Below are positions 43,241 to 54,578 of a stretch of 64,000 nt of DNA, in pieces. A program made the translations under genes and the position numbers. The notes under the pieces are model-generated. The model worked only from the letters and a program-made list of their open reading frames with translations, did no database searches and was not told the DNA's origin. Source of the stretch: Sacculina carcini (taxonomy: Eukaryota; Arthropoda; Thecostraca; Sacculinidae); contig OU696574.1 of NCBI GenBank assembly GCA_916048095.2, positions 6,483,587 through 6,547,586 of the forward strand, written 5' to 3'. Within the stretch, counting starts at the first letter, position 1, and the number at the start of each line of letters is the position of its first letter.

Positions 43241-43884
43241 TGTTACTGCCACTGCAGTAAATTATCGACATGATTTATAATTTGTCTTGTTGCTGTGTAC
43301 TTTTCGTCGACTAATTTGGTCTTAAAATTAACTTCATATGTCACCTGTTTAGTAGTCTGGAGATAAGTAAATTACTAATCAGCAGCGAAAAAAGCGTAGC
43401 GGCGCAGCGTCGACGAGACATGTGGTTATGGGCTTTGGGTTTGGTTGGAGCTTGGCTATTGTGGAGCAACGGTTATCTGCATTGAATATTTGTGCTGGAA
43501 TAGCGTATGCTATAATTTTATGGTACACGGTGGAACAGTGAGTACTGTATTTGGAACAGGTCAAACTGTATTTTGTTTGATAACGTGGCCATTGTGTGGA
43601 GAGGCAATGAGGTTAGTACACGCTCTTGATGGCATCACTTGTTTTCTTGTTTGATTTCCCGGTTGCCGTGTATTGCGAGAATTTCATTGCGTTGTATCAC
43701 AATTTTCATCTATACACTACTTTGTTGTCATGTAACGAACGTGTTTTATATAGTTGCATGAAATGTTTATCATATTCTAGGTTTACGGTTTGTCCAGCAA
43801 ATATACGTTAGCAGAGGTGCGGTGTTTTCTGGATACTGGGCGGACCCGTCGCCTAACTTCCCCACAACAATCATCACAGTCACA
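43241..43884 (+). repeat. B1 3' LTR
   Basis: 644 bp, same ends as the 5' LTR, preceded by AGGGGAGCCA (purine-rich) and followed by CGTAC at 43885-43889. Confidence 0.93.
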
Positions 43885-46025
43885 CGTACACTCGCTTAAC
43901 ATCTTCCATAGAGAACGGTAAATTTTTCTGTCGCACAAAATGATAAAGCCTTGCTGCGCCAGGATGACAGAGCGCTATATGGATACATTTGTGGGACACT
44001 GTGCATGCTGCTGCACATGAGCGAGACAGCGCATCAGCTGGTGCGTTCAGAGTTCCTGGCCTGTATACTATATCATAAGAGTAATTCGTCAGTTACAATC
44101 TCCACCTCAACAACTTATCATTTTTTATTCGATTTGGCGCTCTGGTGTTGAACATATACGAGGCAGCTTGCTGATCCGTAACAATGGTAAAATGTCTACC
44201 TAGCAGCAAATCACGCCATTTACGGACTGATTCAACAATAGCTGCAGCCTCACGTTCCACTGCTGAATGCGATCGTTCAGCTTGAGTCAGAGTCCTGGAA
44301 AAATACGCGACCGGACGTCCATTCTGCGATGAACAAGCAGCTGCCGCCATCGCAGATGCATCTGTTTCCACTCTGAATGGCACATCGTCCTCAATTGCTG
44401 CCACCGATGCTCGGCATATATCATCCTTGATGTTCTGAAATCTCATTCTGAGCTGGCTCACCATTGGGAATTATTTTACATTTAAGAGTGGAGATATACG
44501 ATCTGAGAAATCCATGGAGAATAGTAGGAAAACAGCCCCAATGCCCGCTTGAGCGACTTACTGCACAACGGGATGGGAAGATTTCTAAATGGCGTGAGTC
44601 CTTCTGGATAAGGACTGATGGCTCCATTGTCGAGCATATGGCCGAGAAACCTTAACTTTGTGATTCCGTACTCACATTTGTCGTCATTCAGCTGGAGATT
44701 GAGTCGACGAGCCACATCATTGAAAGCATCCATATTCTTGTCAAGTTCTTCTTTTGTCGCACCGCCAATAACAATGTCGTCGATGTATACGAATGCTCCT
44801 TTCAAGTTGCTCTCAGTAATGCTATTGTGCATACTACGCTGGAACACGGCTACCGAATTGGTGAGGCCAAAAGGCAACCGGGTAAATTCATAGAGACTGC
44901 CACCTGCTTTAAATACAGTGAACTTTTTTCATCTGCTCGTATTGGACATTGATGGTACGCTGACTTGAGGTCAAGTTTGCTGGAAATTCGAAATTTGGAG
45001 AGCTGTCGTATGATGTCGGATACTTTGGGTATCGGAAACGCATCAAGGTGAGTGAAACGATTAATGGTGCTGGAATAATCGATTACCATGCGGCGTTTCT
45101 GTCTTTCATTGTGAGTAATAGTGCCTGTGCGCGCCACGGCGAAGTAGATTTCACAATCACATCCTCTTTCAGTAACTTTTCCACTTCTGCTCGAATATAC
45201 TGCCTGTCAGGAACAGAGTATTGTCTGCCTCTGGTTGCAATGGGTTTGCAATCATCAGATAAGTTGGTGAAAAGTGGTGGTGGCACCATCTTCATGTGAG
45301 CAGCACCACATACATGCAAAGTCGGTGTATCTCCGCTGAAAACAAACTCAACAGTGTCATGAAGCCTCATGAACTCCTGCCCCAGAATCATTTGCGTGCA
45401 TAAATCTGTCATCACAGAAAACCGCACATCGTGATATATTCTTACATTGACTGATACAGATGAGACGCACTCTCTTTTTGTGTGACATCTTAGTCGCGAA
45501 GAAGCCACTGTCACAACTTCGCGTGATGGTGCCACTTTCATGCCTAGGCTTTTTGCAACATCATCTCTGATAAAATTATGGGTGCTGCTGCTGTCCACCA
45601 TTGCTTCAACGTCAGTGTCTTCGATTTCGGCGTTAACCACTGAAAACTGCATTCGAGAAGGCAATACAGCGCTAGCTGCAGTGAAAGCAGCTTGCAGTTT
45701 CGCATTCGATGGTCTCTCTTTGACCTTTGAACGACATACAGTTGGAAAATTTCCTTTTTTGCCACACAAGTAGCATTCAACGTTTCTGGCTGGACAGCAT
45801 AACGAGGATGAAGCCGGCCGCAGAACTGACATTTAGCTTGTCGCTTCACTGGTGGCTGGCCAATCGCCGCACATTGATCGCTGATGTCGATGGAAGAATG
45901 ACTTTCAGATTGTTTGCCTTGCTCGACCGTCACTTGAATGACAACAGCAGAACTGTTATAAGCGGCGGCATTTTCCTGCGCCATCTCCAGTCTTCTGGCG
46001 GCTGCTACGGCGTCATCTAGCGCGA
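43885..46025 (-). pseudogene. pol: G5 nucleocapsid, protease, RT, RNase H and integrase start
   Basis: From the right: a cysteine knuckle (CYLCGKKGNFPTVC, with Asn where His is usual), a protease reading AMVDSSSTHNFI where DSG/DTG is expected, MILGQEFM, RT (KRRMVIDYSSTINR, SSKLDLKSAYHQ, MPFGLTNSVAVFQRSM, catalytic YIDDIVIGG) and RNase H (RVETDASAMAAAACSSQ, VTDQQAASYMF). Frameshifts occur near 45960, 45100, 44880 and 44470. At 43890-44000 integrase starts (RLYHFVRQKNLPFS) and runs into the B1 insertion site. Confidence 0.85.
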
Positions 46026-46315
46026 GTTCATACTTCAGTAGGAGGCTTCACCACTTTGTTACATATGACGACACACTCCCCCTTGCTCCTCCCCCTTATG
46101 ACGTCACCCTCCTCTGACGTCACACTTAACCTAACCTAACCTAACTTTTTTTTCCATTATATACCTAACCCGACCCAACCTAACTTTTATTTTTATTTAT
46201 TCTATACCTAACCTAACTTTTTTTCTTTTCTTCTTATTCTTCCTTTCTTATTATATATTCCTTATTATATATTTCTTATTATATTTATTCTTTGTTGTTG
46301 TTTATTGAGTTTTTG
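46026..46315. repeat. CRE-like palindromes and CCTAA/T-rich tandem repeat (left part)
   Basis: Two TGACGTCA palindromes lie at 46099-46106 and 46115-46122. They are followed by CCTAACCTAACCTAAC (three telomere-type pentamers) and T-rich units of the form CCTAACCTAAC-T7-CTTNTTCTTCC-TTATTATATA, partly repeated. The same repeat resumes at 52661, so the LINE at 46316-52660 inserted into it. Confidence 0.65.
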
Positions 46316-46502
46316 GGGTGCACCGGCCTCTAGGACCATATGACACCCCCAGTCTGTCTAAATTAAACTAAAACTATGCATATGAACGTAATGGACCTAA
46401 TGGAGCGATGAAATAAATATGCGTGAGGGTGAGTGATATGAATATGAAAGTCAGAAGAATAAAAATCAATAAATAATTTTAAAAGGCAAAATTCCGTAAA
46501 AA

Positions 46503-49500
46503 TTAAAAAATGCGGCCCTCAATGACCGCCGATTGCTCCTGTCCGAGAACCTCGTGAATAGTCCGAACGGATCCAAGAAAACGTTGACGCGCCTCTGAGA
46601 ATGCTGGACATTCCACCAGTATGTGTTGCACGGAGCGAATGGACCATATGTCCATTCGTGCATTACATGCGCTGCACGTGGGCTCAGGTTGTCCGAGTAG
46701 AAGATGGCGATGCGTGTCGTACGTGTGACCCAAACGCAGACGACAGAGCGCCACTTCCTCGGGCCTCTTCCGGCGACAAGAGCACATCCAATATCCGATT
46801 TCGGGCTTCACTGCTTTTAGTTTGTTAGTACCACATTCGTCCCAGGAGAGCTGCCAGCGAGAACGAATAAAACGATGTATAATAGGATAAAAGTCCGAAT
46901 ACGGAATGGGAAAGTTAAAATAAAATGAATAAAAGTCTCGTTCAGCAGCTCTTTGCGGCTCTGTCAGCTCGCTCGTTGCCCAAAATACCGATATGGGCCG
47001 GAATCCAGCAGAACGTTATACGCTTGCCCTGGTGGCGGATGATGTCAAGAGAGATAAATATCCTCTGTATAAGAGGATGTAAGGAGAAAGACGATAATGA
47101 ATTTAAAGCACTAAGGGAGTCAGATACAACTAAAAACAATGAAAACGAAGATGAGCGAATAAAAACCAGGGCCAGCAGGATAGCGTAAAGCTCAGCCGTG
47201 TAAATGGAGGCGCTCGGTGGCAGCGTATTCGAGCGGCACGTACCCTCACTTACAAACGCACAACCCACACCACTGGCCGACTTAGATCCATCAGTGTACA
47301 CGGCAGTATACCGTCCGTAAGAATGAATTTGCTCCAGTGTGTTTGAGCGAAGCACACTGGGCACTGAACGGTGTTTCGGCAGAGCTGCTAGCGAGACGTC
47401 AACCTCGGGTGTGACCAATTCCCAGGGTGACTCCGCCGTGTATTCTTGTCTGAGGACGTCTTTAGCACCCATCCCGCATGACTTCAGCAGTGCCCTCATT
47501 TTTCTGCAAAACAGCACAGAACACTGAGGTCCTGGAAAGTGCTGCTCAGGCACATGCTGGGCAAATACTACGTCATACGCGGGGTTTTCATGGGTGCTTG
47601 CCAGCTTGCAAGAATAACGCATGCCCAGCTCTTGACGACGGAGCGCCAGCGGAGCCTCATCAGCCTCAACGAGGAGGCTGACGATTGGCGACGTGCGAAA
47701 CGCGCCGGTGGTAATGCGTATCCCTGCGTGGTGTACGACATTCAAACGGCTTTTTGCTGACTCCGAAGCCAGATCATATACGATGCTTGCGTAATCGAGA
47801 CGCGATCTGACTAACGAGCGGTACAGAAGGAGAAGGGACTGTCGATCTGCTCCATACCGCATGCGGGAAACAGTCTTCAGCACATTCAGTGCCTTCAGAC
47901 ATGTGGTTCTCAGCTGTAAAATATGGTCGGTGTAGGTCAAGCGCGAGTCCAACGTGACCCCTAAAAACCGAACCGTGCGTTGGAATGAGACAGCACTGCC
48001 GTACAATTCCACTTCCATGTCAGGGCAGGCACCTCGACGGCGGCAGAAGTGTACACCGACCGCTTCGGACGTCGAGAAGCGGAAGTCGTTACGCGTTCCA
48101 CGAGTCTCTATTTTATTCACCGCCAGCTGCAGTTGACGCTGGACAGCAACAGTGCTGCGGGAAGAACACCATACGGCAAAATTTGTCCACAAATAGAGAC
48201 CGTCCAATCGAGGGAGGCAAATGATTGTCAATGTCGTTGATCATTATGGCAAAAAGGGCCACGCTGTGCACACTGCCCTGTGGAACGCCTTCTGCCTGAT
48301 CGAACGGACGAGACAGGGAGTTCCCCACACGCACACAGAATGTGCGGTGCAAAAGGAAATTGTGTACGAAACTCCCCACGTTGCCTCTGACACCACAGCG
48401 ATGCAGTTTGCGAAGAATACCATGTCGCCATGTGGTGTCATATGCCTTTTCAAGGTCAAAGAATATCGCCCCGACGTGATGACCTCGCGTGAAACTTTCA
48501 CGTACGCGAGAGTCAATGGTCACCAAGTGGTCTAAGGTTGAGCGACCCTGGCGAAATCCGCACTGAGCATCATTGAACAGCCGACCGCGTTCCAGAAACC
48601 ATACCACCCGTCTGCAAACCATTTTCTCAAACAGTTTGCAGAGACTGGAGGTCAGCGATATCGGGCGATAGTCAGACGGGTGATCGCCCGATTTGCCCTG
48701 TTCTGTGATGGTTATCACGATTGCCCGTCGCCAGGAGGCTGGAAACTGTCCACCATTCCACAGATCATTGAAGACCTGCAGCAAAGTGGACAGCACTGCG
48801 GGCGACAGACGTTTCAGCATGAGGTTGTCAACCTCATCAGGGCCTTCAGCCACATCGCGAAGCGATCGCAAGGCTGTTCTCAAGTCAGATGCTGAAAAAT
48901 CTCTGTTGATTGGCAGATGACAGTTGGTGGAGAAATCAACGGGTGATCTCTCGCACTGCTGTTGGATCGCCGCAAAATCAGGGTGGTCTACGTTTGCACG
49001 ACAGCGCTCCGCTAAATATCGGCCAATTTCGTCAGCAACATGCTCCTGATTTATCACGTCCACGCCACTGATCTTCAGAGAAGGCAGTGGAGTGGGACGG
49101 CACTTCCCAGAGATACGCTTTATACGGTCCCATATGGTGGATATAGGACAATGCCGATTAATGCTGGACACATAGGACACCCACGAGGCCCGCTTCGCCT
49201 CGCGAAAGGTCCATCGAGCTTGTGCGCGAGCGTGGCGAAAGCAAAGCATGTTTGCCACCGTGCTGTTGCGCCGGAAGCGACCCCAGAAACGACGTCGCTC
49301 TCGCAACGCCGCAGAACACGCGTCTGTCCACCAAGGGACAGGACGCCGCCGGGGACGCGATGCCGTACGCGGAATGCTCTGTTTGGCACAGGTGACAATG
49401 GCCTCAGTAAAGTCTTCGACGCTGGGTCGAAGTGTGGGGTTGCCCATGATTTCCAGTGTCAAGCAATCATAGCGGACCCAATCAGCTCGTTTGAAATTAT

Positions 49501-50182
49501 ATCTCGGTGGTCGTTTTCCCAACCTAGGTACCTCATTGAGACAGATCCATATAGGGAAGTGGTCACTCCCATACAGACTGTTCTCAACGGTCCAGCTCGT
49601 TGATGCCTGCAGACTGGGACTGCCCAGACTGAAGTCCAGGGTGGACATGCTTCCCGATGGCATGGTGCAATGCATATATGTGCCTGTGTTCGAAAGACCT
49701 ATGTCTAAAACAGTTAAAATATCCTCCATAATAAAACCACGGCTACAATATGCATCACAAACCCAAAAAGGGCTGTGAGCATTAAAATCGCCTAACACAT
49801 AAAAAGGGTGTGGAGGTGAACTGATTAAAAACTCGACGTCAGCCCTTGGGAACGGGCGACCCGGCGGCAGGTACAATGAGCACACACTCACCTCCCTACC
49901 ACCCAGCCAGCACCGAACCGCAACCACCTGCAAATCTGACTGAATATGCAGGCGGCGACAGGGTACACTGGTGCGAACAGCCAGCATAACCCCGCCATGG
50001 GCAATAGTCGAGCTGGGATTATCATATCTAAAAACATTAAAATCCTGAATACTAAAATACGAAGAATTTAAAAGCTTAGTCTCCTGTATTGCTAAAATCG
50101 ATGATTGTCGGGAGTGTAAAATATGCAGTAAATCATTAAAATTCGGTCTAATACCTCTAATATTCCATTGTAAAATGGACAT
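46503..50182 (-). pseudogene. LINE ORF2: endonuclease, RT, RNase H, C-terminal finger
   Basis: The ATG at 50180-50182 begins MSILQWNIRGIRPNF. Endonuclease motifs are ILAIQETKLL, VLGDFNAHSPFW and GSDHFPI. RT motifs are SDYRPISLTSSLCKLFEKM, CGFRQGRSTLDHL, FFDLEKAYDTTWRHG and GVPQGSVHS. At the catalytic site (about 48190) the frame shifts and the second Asp is not readable (FVDK in one frame, TNFAVW in the other). RNase H lies at about 47290-46950 (VYTDGSKSASGVGCAF, IPAHIGILGNERADRAA). Another shift near 46940 precedes CRLRLGHTYDTHRHLLL and HILVECPAF. The enzyme is dead. Confidence 0.88.
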
Positions 50183-50267
50183 GAAAATAAATATAATAGA
50201 ATAAAATACAAATAAATACTCCCGTTAAAAAGGCACATATACACTAAAAACCAGGTAGCACAGGTAC

Positions 50268-51890
50268 CTAATCGCATCGCTTGGCCGATCGTCCTCTCTC
50301 CGCGTCAGGTGGGGACCCACTTAGAGAGGCCGAGAGCTTCCGCTTAGAGGAACTCTCCACCTCCATGGCAGTGGTGGGAGTCGCTCCGTCGTGTGGGGAA
50401 GGCGGTGCGCTAGCAACCGCCGAGCGCGGAGATGCAGGGACCACGCTCGCTTTGTAACCGGGAGATGCTCGCCGGTCACTCCTCGGCGAAGCTGATTTGA
50501 CCGAACGGCGGCTCTTGTGTTGAACCACCGTCCAGTCTCCGGATTTCCTCCGGTTCGGACACGTCCGCTCTGCTGGCTTGGCTGCTGAGCGGCCGGTTTT
50601 TTGCCGCCCTGACTAACCGGCATCGCTGCCGATTTGCTAGCAGGGTTCATCGGCGACCCGCTGAGGTCGCCGCTCAGCAGCCTTTTCAGGCTGCTGGGGA
50701 GCGGTCGCCTTGGGCCGCTGGTTTGCGGCCGTCTGGGGCCGCTGGGTCGCCGACGCCTGGGACCGCTGGGGTGCGGCCGTTGGCGACCGCGGCACGGCAG
50801 TCCCCTCAGAACGCCGATCAACCGGTGTTGGTTAATTCTCATGTTTGTCAGCCTCAGGAACAACCAGTTTCAAGCACATTCGTCCCGCCAGCTTCAAGAA
50901 GTCTCCAACAGTAAGCTTCTCCAGAAACGAGTCGACAGACTGTGGAGGCTTAGCCGACTTCGTGACTACGCCGACATAGGACGGGTCTGATGGATGCGAG
51001 CTGCGATATACAGCACGCGCCTCACCGAAACTGCAGCGCTGGGCAGCGCGAATGGCAAGAATCCCCTTTTCTTTGAGTCATTCCGGGCAGTCACGCGACG
51101 CCGACGCATGACCGCTGCTCCTGCAATTGACGCAGAAATACTCATTGTCGCAATTAGCAGCGGTGTGCCGTTCGGATGAGCAGCGTCCGCAGATATCAGA
51201 ACGATTGCAGCGGGAGCTCGTATGCCCGAAACGTTGGCACCTGTAACATCGCATTGGGTTGGGTACGTAGGGGCGGACACGGATACGCTGACGGATGTCA
51301 CCGACTTTGATATCATCCGGCAGAACAACACCGTCGAACGTGAGGAAAAACGAGTGAGTTGGCACCTCGCTATCACCATGCCGTCGGACGATGTGCTCCA
51401 CACGGACGAGACCCTGGGATGACAAACCGTCGCAGATTTTTTCGTTATCAACACCCTCTAGCGCATGACAAAACATAACACCTCTGGCACGGTTGAGTGT
51501 CGAATGCGCACACACTGAGATGTGGGTGCTCACTCAACGCTTGTCACTGCCCGATCCCACGCGATACCGGAATGTGTCGGCCTTCATCGCGCAGGCTGCT
51601 GCCGTCTCATTGCCGTATTTAACCAGCAGAGAACTGTCTCTCTGTCGGCTGGCCTCGACAGGCACGTCTCCGATGTTCTTGAACCCATCCAGACGACGGA
51701 ATGTGTTAAGCGAGGACAATTTCACGTCTTGGTGCTGTTTCATTGGTGCTGGTAAAAACCAGCACCATCGGCACAGGTGCAGCACGACTGTCGTCGTGCA
51801 AGTGGCTCACAGTACGACCACCTTTCGGTGGCCGTGGCCGATCGCCCGATGGACGACCAGCAGGTGGGGTGGTTGAAGTTTTAGAGGCCA
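50268..51890 (-). pseudogene. LINE ORF1: nucleic-acid-binding Gag-like protein
   Basis: From about 51890 (MASKTSTTPPAGRPSGD) the frames read RRLDGFKNIGDVPVEASRQRDSSLLVKYGNE, typical of the ORF1 RNA-binding domain of I/Jockey-type LINEs, then three zinc knuckles (CYRCQRFGHTSSRC, CGRCSSERHTAANC, CVNCRSSGHASASRDC). The C-terminal part carries tandem 24-bp repeats (about 50700-50810) coding Pro/Ala/Gly/Arg-rich sequence and ends SAKRCD at 50268. Several stops and shifts. Role: chaperone and particle protein for the element RNA. Confidence 0.82.
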
Positions 51891-52660
51891 TAGATATTTG
51901 CATTGTCTCTGCACGCATGACCACCCACCTCTGCACGGGGCCCTACTGGGGGGACGGGCAGAGCCAGCATGGGATGCCACGCCAGTGCTGGTGCGCGCTA
52001 TACGGGCACTGAATACCCCTGAGATCGCTGCGAGCTCCGCCCGGTACGAGTCCGTGGGAGCTACAGCGCCGGGCCCGGACCAGTGACCCCGACCGGTCCA
52101 TCTGGACTCGGCAGCCGTAGCCCCACTGCAAACGGCGGACACTGCACCGGGCGGGACCCCCCTCGAGCACCAGGCACCTCACCCTTGACCCTCTTGAGCC
52201 CTATCCGACCACCCGTGCCGGCGTCGGACCATTCTCTCCACTGTCGAGGAGCCAAACAGCGGCCCGGTCGGGGTTCGACGCGCAGGCCAAAGACGAGTGT
52301 TGCGTCACGCCACCACTATACCCCGGGTGACGTGACACTCATCGGCCAGGATCCTGCTTGCCGATCCGACGGGGGAGTGTTTCCAGATGGCCGTTGGCTG
52401 CTAAACAGCTCATCCGCCCTTTGACAGGTCTTGTTTTTCTTCCTGCTGGGTGTCTGGCCACCCTCCTCACTGGCATAGGCCAGTGGGGGGCCGGATTAGT
52501 CGCCGACATTCCGACCATGCGGCTGGTTGTACCGGGTTACATGTTACCAGTAGCAGGCCGAAACCTGACCAGACATGTCTGCCTTTAGTCGCCTTTTACG
52601 ACACGCGGCAGCTACGGCGGCAGAATTCTAATCCCCCTACCGCAGGGGCCCTCTATTTTT
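51891..52660 (-). other. LINE 5' UTR with structured RNA-like motifs
   Basis: The element begins (minus strand) GGGCCCCTGCGGTAGGGGG, a hairpin with CCCCT/AGGGG, then GTCGTAAAAGGCGACTAA (52585-52602), which also folds (GTCG/CGAC). The module 52570-52385 follows, resembling 23124-23310, and carries another GGCGACTAA (52507-52496). The rest of the region is GC-rich without a convincing frame. Some LINE families carry self-cleaving ribozymes at this place; whether this is one cannot be decided from sequence alone. Confidence 0.6.
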
Positions 52661-52880
52661 ATTATTTGTTCTATACCCAATCTAACTTATATTTTTCTTT
52701 ATTTCTTATTCTTCCTTTTCTTATTATATTTATTCTTTATTCTATACCTAACCTAACTTTTTTTCTTGTTCTTCCTTTCTTATTATATATTTCTTATTAT
52801 ATTTATTCTTTATTATATACCCAACCCGGCCCAACCTAAGTTTTCTTTATTACTTATTCTCTTTATTTCTTATTCTATTT
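52661..52880. repeat. CCTAA/T-rich tandem repeat (right part)
   Basis: Units of CTATACCTAACCTAAC followed by T runs and TTCTTATTATATTTATTC repeat two to three times, matching 46130-46315. It is the far side of the site into which LINE L-b inserted. Confidence 0.65.
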
Positions 52881-53129
52881 TATGTCACGATACTCATTAT
52901 ATCGGGATTGCCAAGTCGATGTTTGGCAGAGGCGTGAATAGAATAATTTTCAATTATAGCCGAAATGGATGTTCTGTTTATAAAAATGGTTTGACTAAAT
53001 CGAATTAAAACGATTGCAAAGACGATGCACAAAATGCATGTATATTTTTGCCGAAACGAATGCCTGTGAATCACTAGCTACGCTTATATAAAGTGTCTGG
53101 TTTATGTCAAATACTGCGGTAAGGTAATC
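52881..53129. other. no recognised feature
   Basis: AT-rich sequence between the T-rich repeat and the Polinton integrase. It may be the 3' end of Polinton P2, but no terminal inverted repeat was identified. Confidence 0.4.
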
Positions 53130-54060
53130 GGATTAAAATGCCAGATGAATTCATTGGCGTCAAGCCAAGGATGAATATTTTGAATATATTTACCTGATAC
53201 AAAGGTATGGGATTAAAACATTTGCCGGTCACAAAGTTCAAATTAACACACAATTTATGTTGTATTCAAACACGTTGAAGTTCTTGATAGTAAAATGTCC
53301 CGGTATTCAATTTTTCATCATCATCACACAGCTTATACATGGGAATTGATCGACGTTTGTATATGGAAGAAATTGTGAACACCTCGCTGCTAAATGTCTG
53401 TCGATGTCCTTTTTCAAATAGAGTTTTCGAAATAAACATTCGCACATGATCACCTACCGAAGCTTTTGTGTCTGTTTTTTGCGCGACAATGTGTTGATCA
53501 AGTGTTGATTTGATAAATTTACAGCGCGAGGTGCCATACCGATTGATCTATGTACAGTGTTGTTATACAAATTCAATAATTGAGGTAGATTTTTGACAAA
53601 GTGTTTTGTGTTGTTTTCGGTCATAAACTTGTGTATCAGCGAGAGCAGAGTACGGAAAAATCGTTCAATTATCCACGCCTTCCGTATGATTGTAGATGTC
53701 GTATAATGATAGATGTTGTGCTCTTTAATTACACGTTGAAATTCTCGCCCTGTGAATTCACCACCATGATTGCTCATTATTTGCATCGGTGTGCAATTGT
53801 CGGTGATAATATGGTTCATCGCTTTGGCCACGGCAGGTCTCCGTTTACTATGTAATGTACGCACATATGCCTGTCTGCTAAACACGTCAATTACACCCAA
53901 CAAATAACGCACTTGTGTGTTATGGCCACGCAGACGTGAAACATCGCACAAATCAACTTGCCATGTATCATTTAGTCCAGTGGAGGTGTATGCATTGCAC
54001 GAAGCGTTCACGTACTGGACGATGGAGTTGTTTGGTTTTTTGCGACCGAATCAGCTTACT
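53130..54060 (-). pseudogene. Polinton P2 integrase
   Basis: The N-terminal part (QLHRPVRERF) is in a different frame from the core. The core reads TWQVDLCDVSRLRGHN (first Asp), YLLGVIDVFSRQAYV, MSNHGGEFTG, where the second catalytic Asp is replaced by Asn (the P1 copy has SDKGGE), and IERFFRTLLSLIHKF (Glu). A shift near 53454 leads to VRMFISKTLFEKGHRQTFS and a final frame with KYIQNIHPWLDANEF, which looks like a chromodomain end as in Polinton integrases. Inserts element DNA in the family; inactive here. Confidence 0.84.
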
Positions 54061-54062
54061 AT

Positions 54063-54578
54063 CTATTTGCGCGGGATATTTGCCGATTGTTTGCCAACTG
54101 TCGAAACTCGCTGTCCGTGAATATTCGAGGCAACTTCTCGCGGTAAATTCAATGGCTCAATCAATTGTCGCAGTTGTGCCCACCCTGTTGGCTCAGGAAC
54201 ACTTTTACGACGTCGAACGATATAGTATACCTCGTCGACAATATTGCTCAGAGGAATTTGTGCGTTATTGAGATAAATGATACCGGTGTTGTTGTCCCAA
54301 CTCAGCACAGTACTCAATTGGGAAAACACGAATTGTGCGTGTTTTTCATAGCTTGACGGTACAAGTTGGAGCCATTTATCAGCCTCTACAGACGGAGCAG
54401 GAGCAGCGGACTGTTCAGGACGCCAGGCGTTCATGTACTCGATCCGTTTCGCTTCGGCATTCCCTGTAAACTTCTGGAGAATTTGTTCTAGAGGGGGTGT
54501 GGGTGTGGCTACGGTTCGACCTTGCATTTCATCATATGCGGCCTGCGATATGAGAACCATTCGTTGGAAGGCGCTCAT
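54063..54578 (-). CDS. Polinton P2 conserved gene 2 (unknown function)
   Basis: An intact 171-codon frame. It begins MSAFQRMVLISQAAYDEMQ, has a Pro/Thr- and Ala-rich middle (TPTPPLEQILQKFTGNAE), then FVFSQLSTVLSWDNNTGIIY, IVDEVYYIVRRRKS and PTGWAQLRQLIEPLNLPREV. It is parallel to 23852-24494 in P1. The ATG overlaps the stop of the pX-like gene by one base (TAATG), hinting at translation of both from one RNA. No enzyme motif was recognised; a structural or DNA-binding role is a guess. Confidence 0.7.
   Translation of the reverse strand: MSAFQRMVLISQAAYDEMQGRTVATPTPPLEQILQKFTGNAEAKRIEYMNAWRPEQSAAPAPSVEADKWLQLVPSSYEKHAQFVFSQLSTVLSWDNNTGIIYLNNAQIPLSNIVDEVYYIVRRRKSVPEPTGWAQLRQLIEPLNLPREVASNIHGQRVSTVGKQSANIPRK

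Larger units (their letters stand above)
36257..43884 (+). mobile_element. BEL/Pao element B1, inserted in gypsy G5
   Basis: Two 644-bp LTRs (36257-36900 and 43241-43884; TGTTACTGCC...GTCACA) and the target duplication CGTAC (36252-36256 and 43885-43889). Gag-pol occupies one frame from 37159 to 42819 with three stops. About seven LTR differences by eye mean a recent insertion (roughly 1 percent). BEL identity rests on the pol order and the RT and integrase motifs of that superfamily. Opposite in orientation to its host element. Confidence 0.94.
34924..46025 (-). mobile_element. gypsy element G5, split by BEL element B1
   Basis: The minus-strand order is Gag knuckle and protease (45.98-45.1 kb), RT and RNase H (45.14-44.09 kb), integrase (44.0-43.89 and 36.25-35.24 kb), polypurine tract and a 3' LTR (34924-35201). 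B1 (36257-43884) sits between the integrase halves with the target duplication CGTAC. The frame runs on across the site once B1 and one CGTAC are set aside. The 5' LTR and most of Gag are absent; sequence identity is lost at about 46025. Many frameshifts. Confidence 0.85.
46316..52660 (-). mobile_element. I-clade-like LINE (L-b), nearly full length
   Basis: On the minus strand: a 5' UTR with structured motifs (52660-51891), ORF1 with cysteine knuckles, ORF2 with endonuclease, RT, RNase H and a C-terminal cysteine motif, and a short 3' UTR ending in CAATAAACAACAACAAAG. Possession of both an APE endonuclease and an RNase H domain places it in the I/R1/LOA group of non-LTR elements; I-clade is the best guess. 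Both ORFs are damaged. GC content is clearly higher than the flanking T-rich repeat. No target duplication was found. Confidence 0.85.

Noticed and set aside
50321-50863. Arg/Pro-rich minus-strand frame
   Set aside because: It is a partial frame of the broken LINE ORF1 tail with 24-bp repeats, not a separate gene.
52385-52660. HDV-like ribozyme at the LINE 5' end
   Set aside because: Stems are visible but I could not place the five nested helices of the HDV fold by eye, so it is left as a structured region only.
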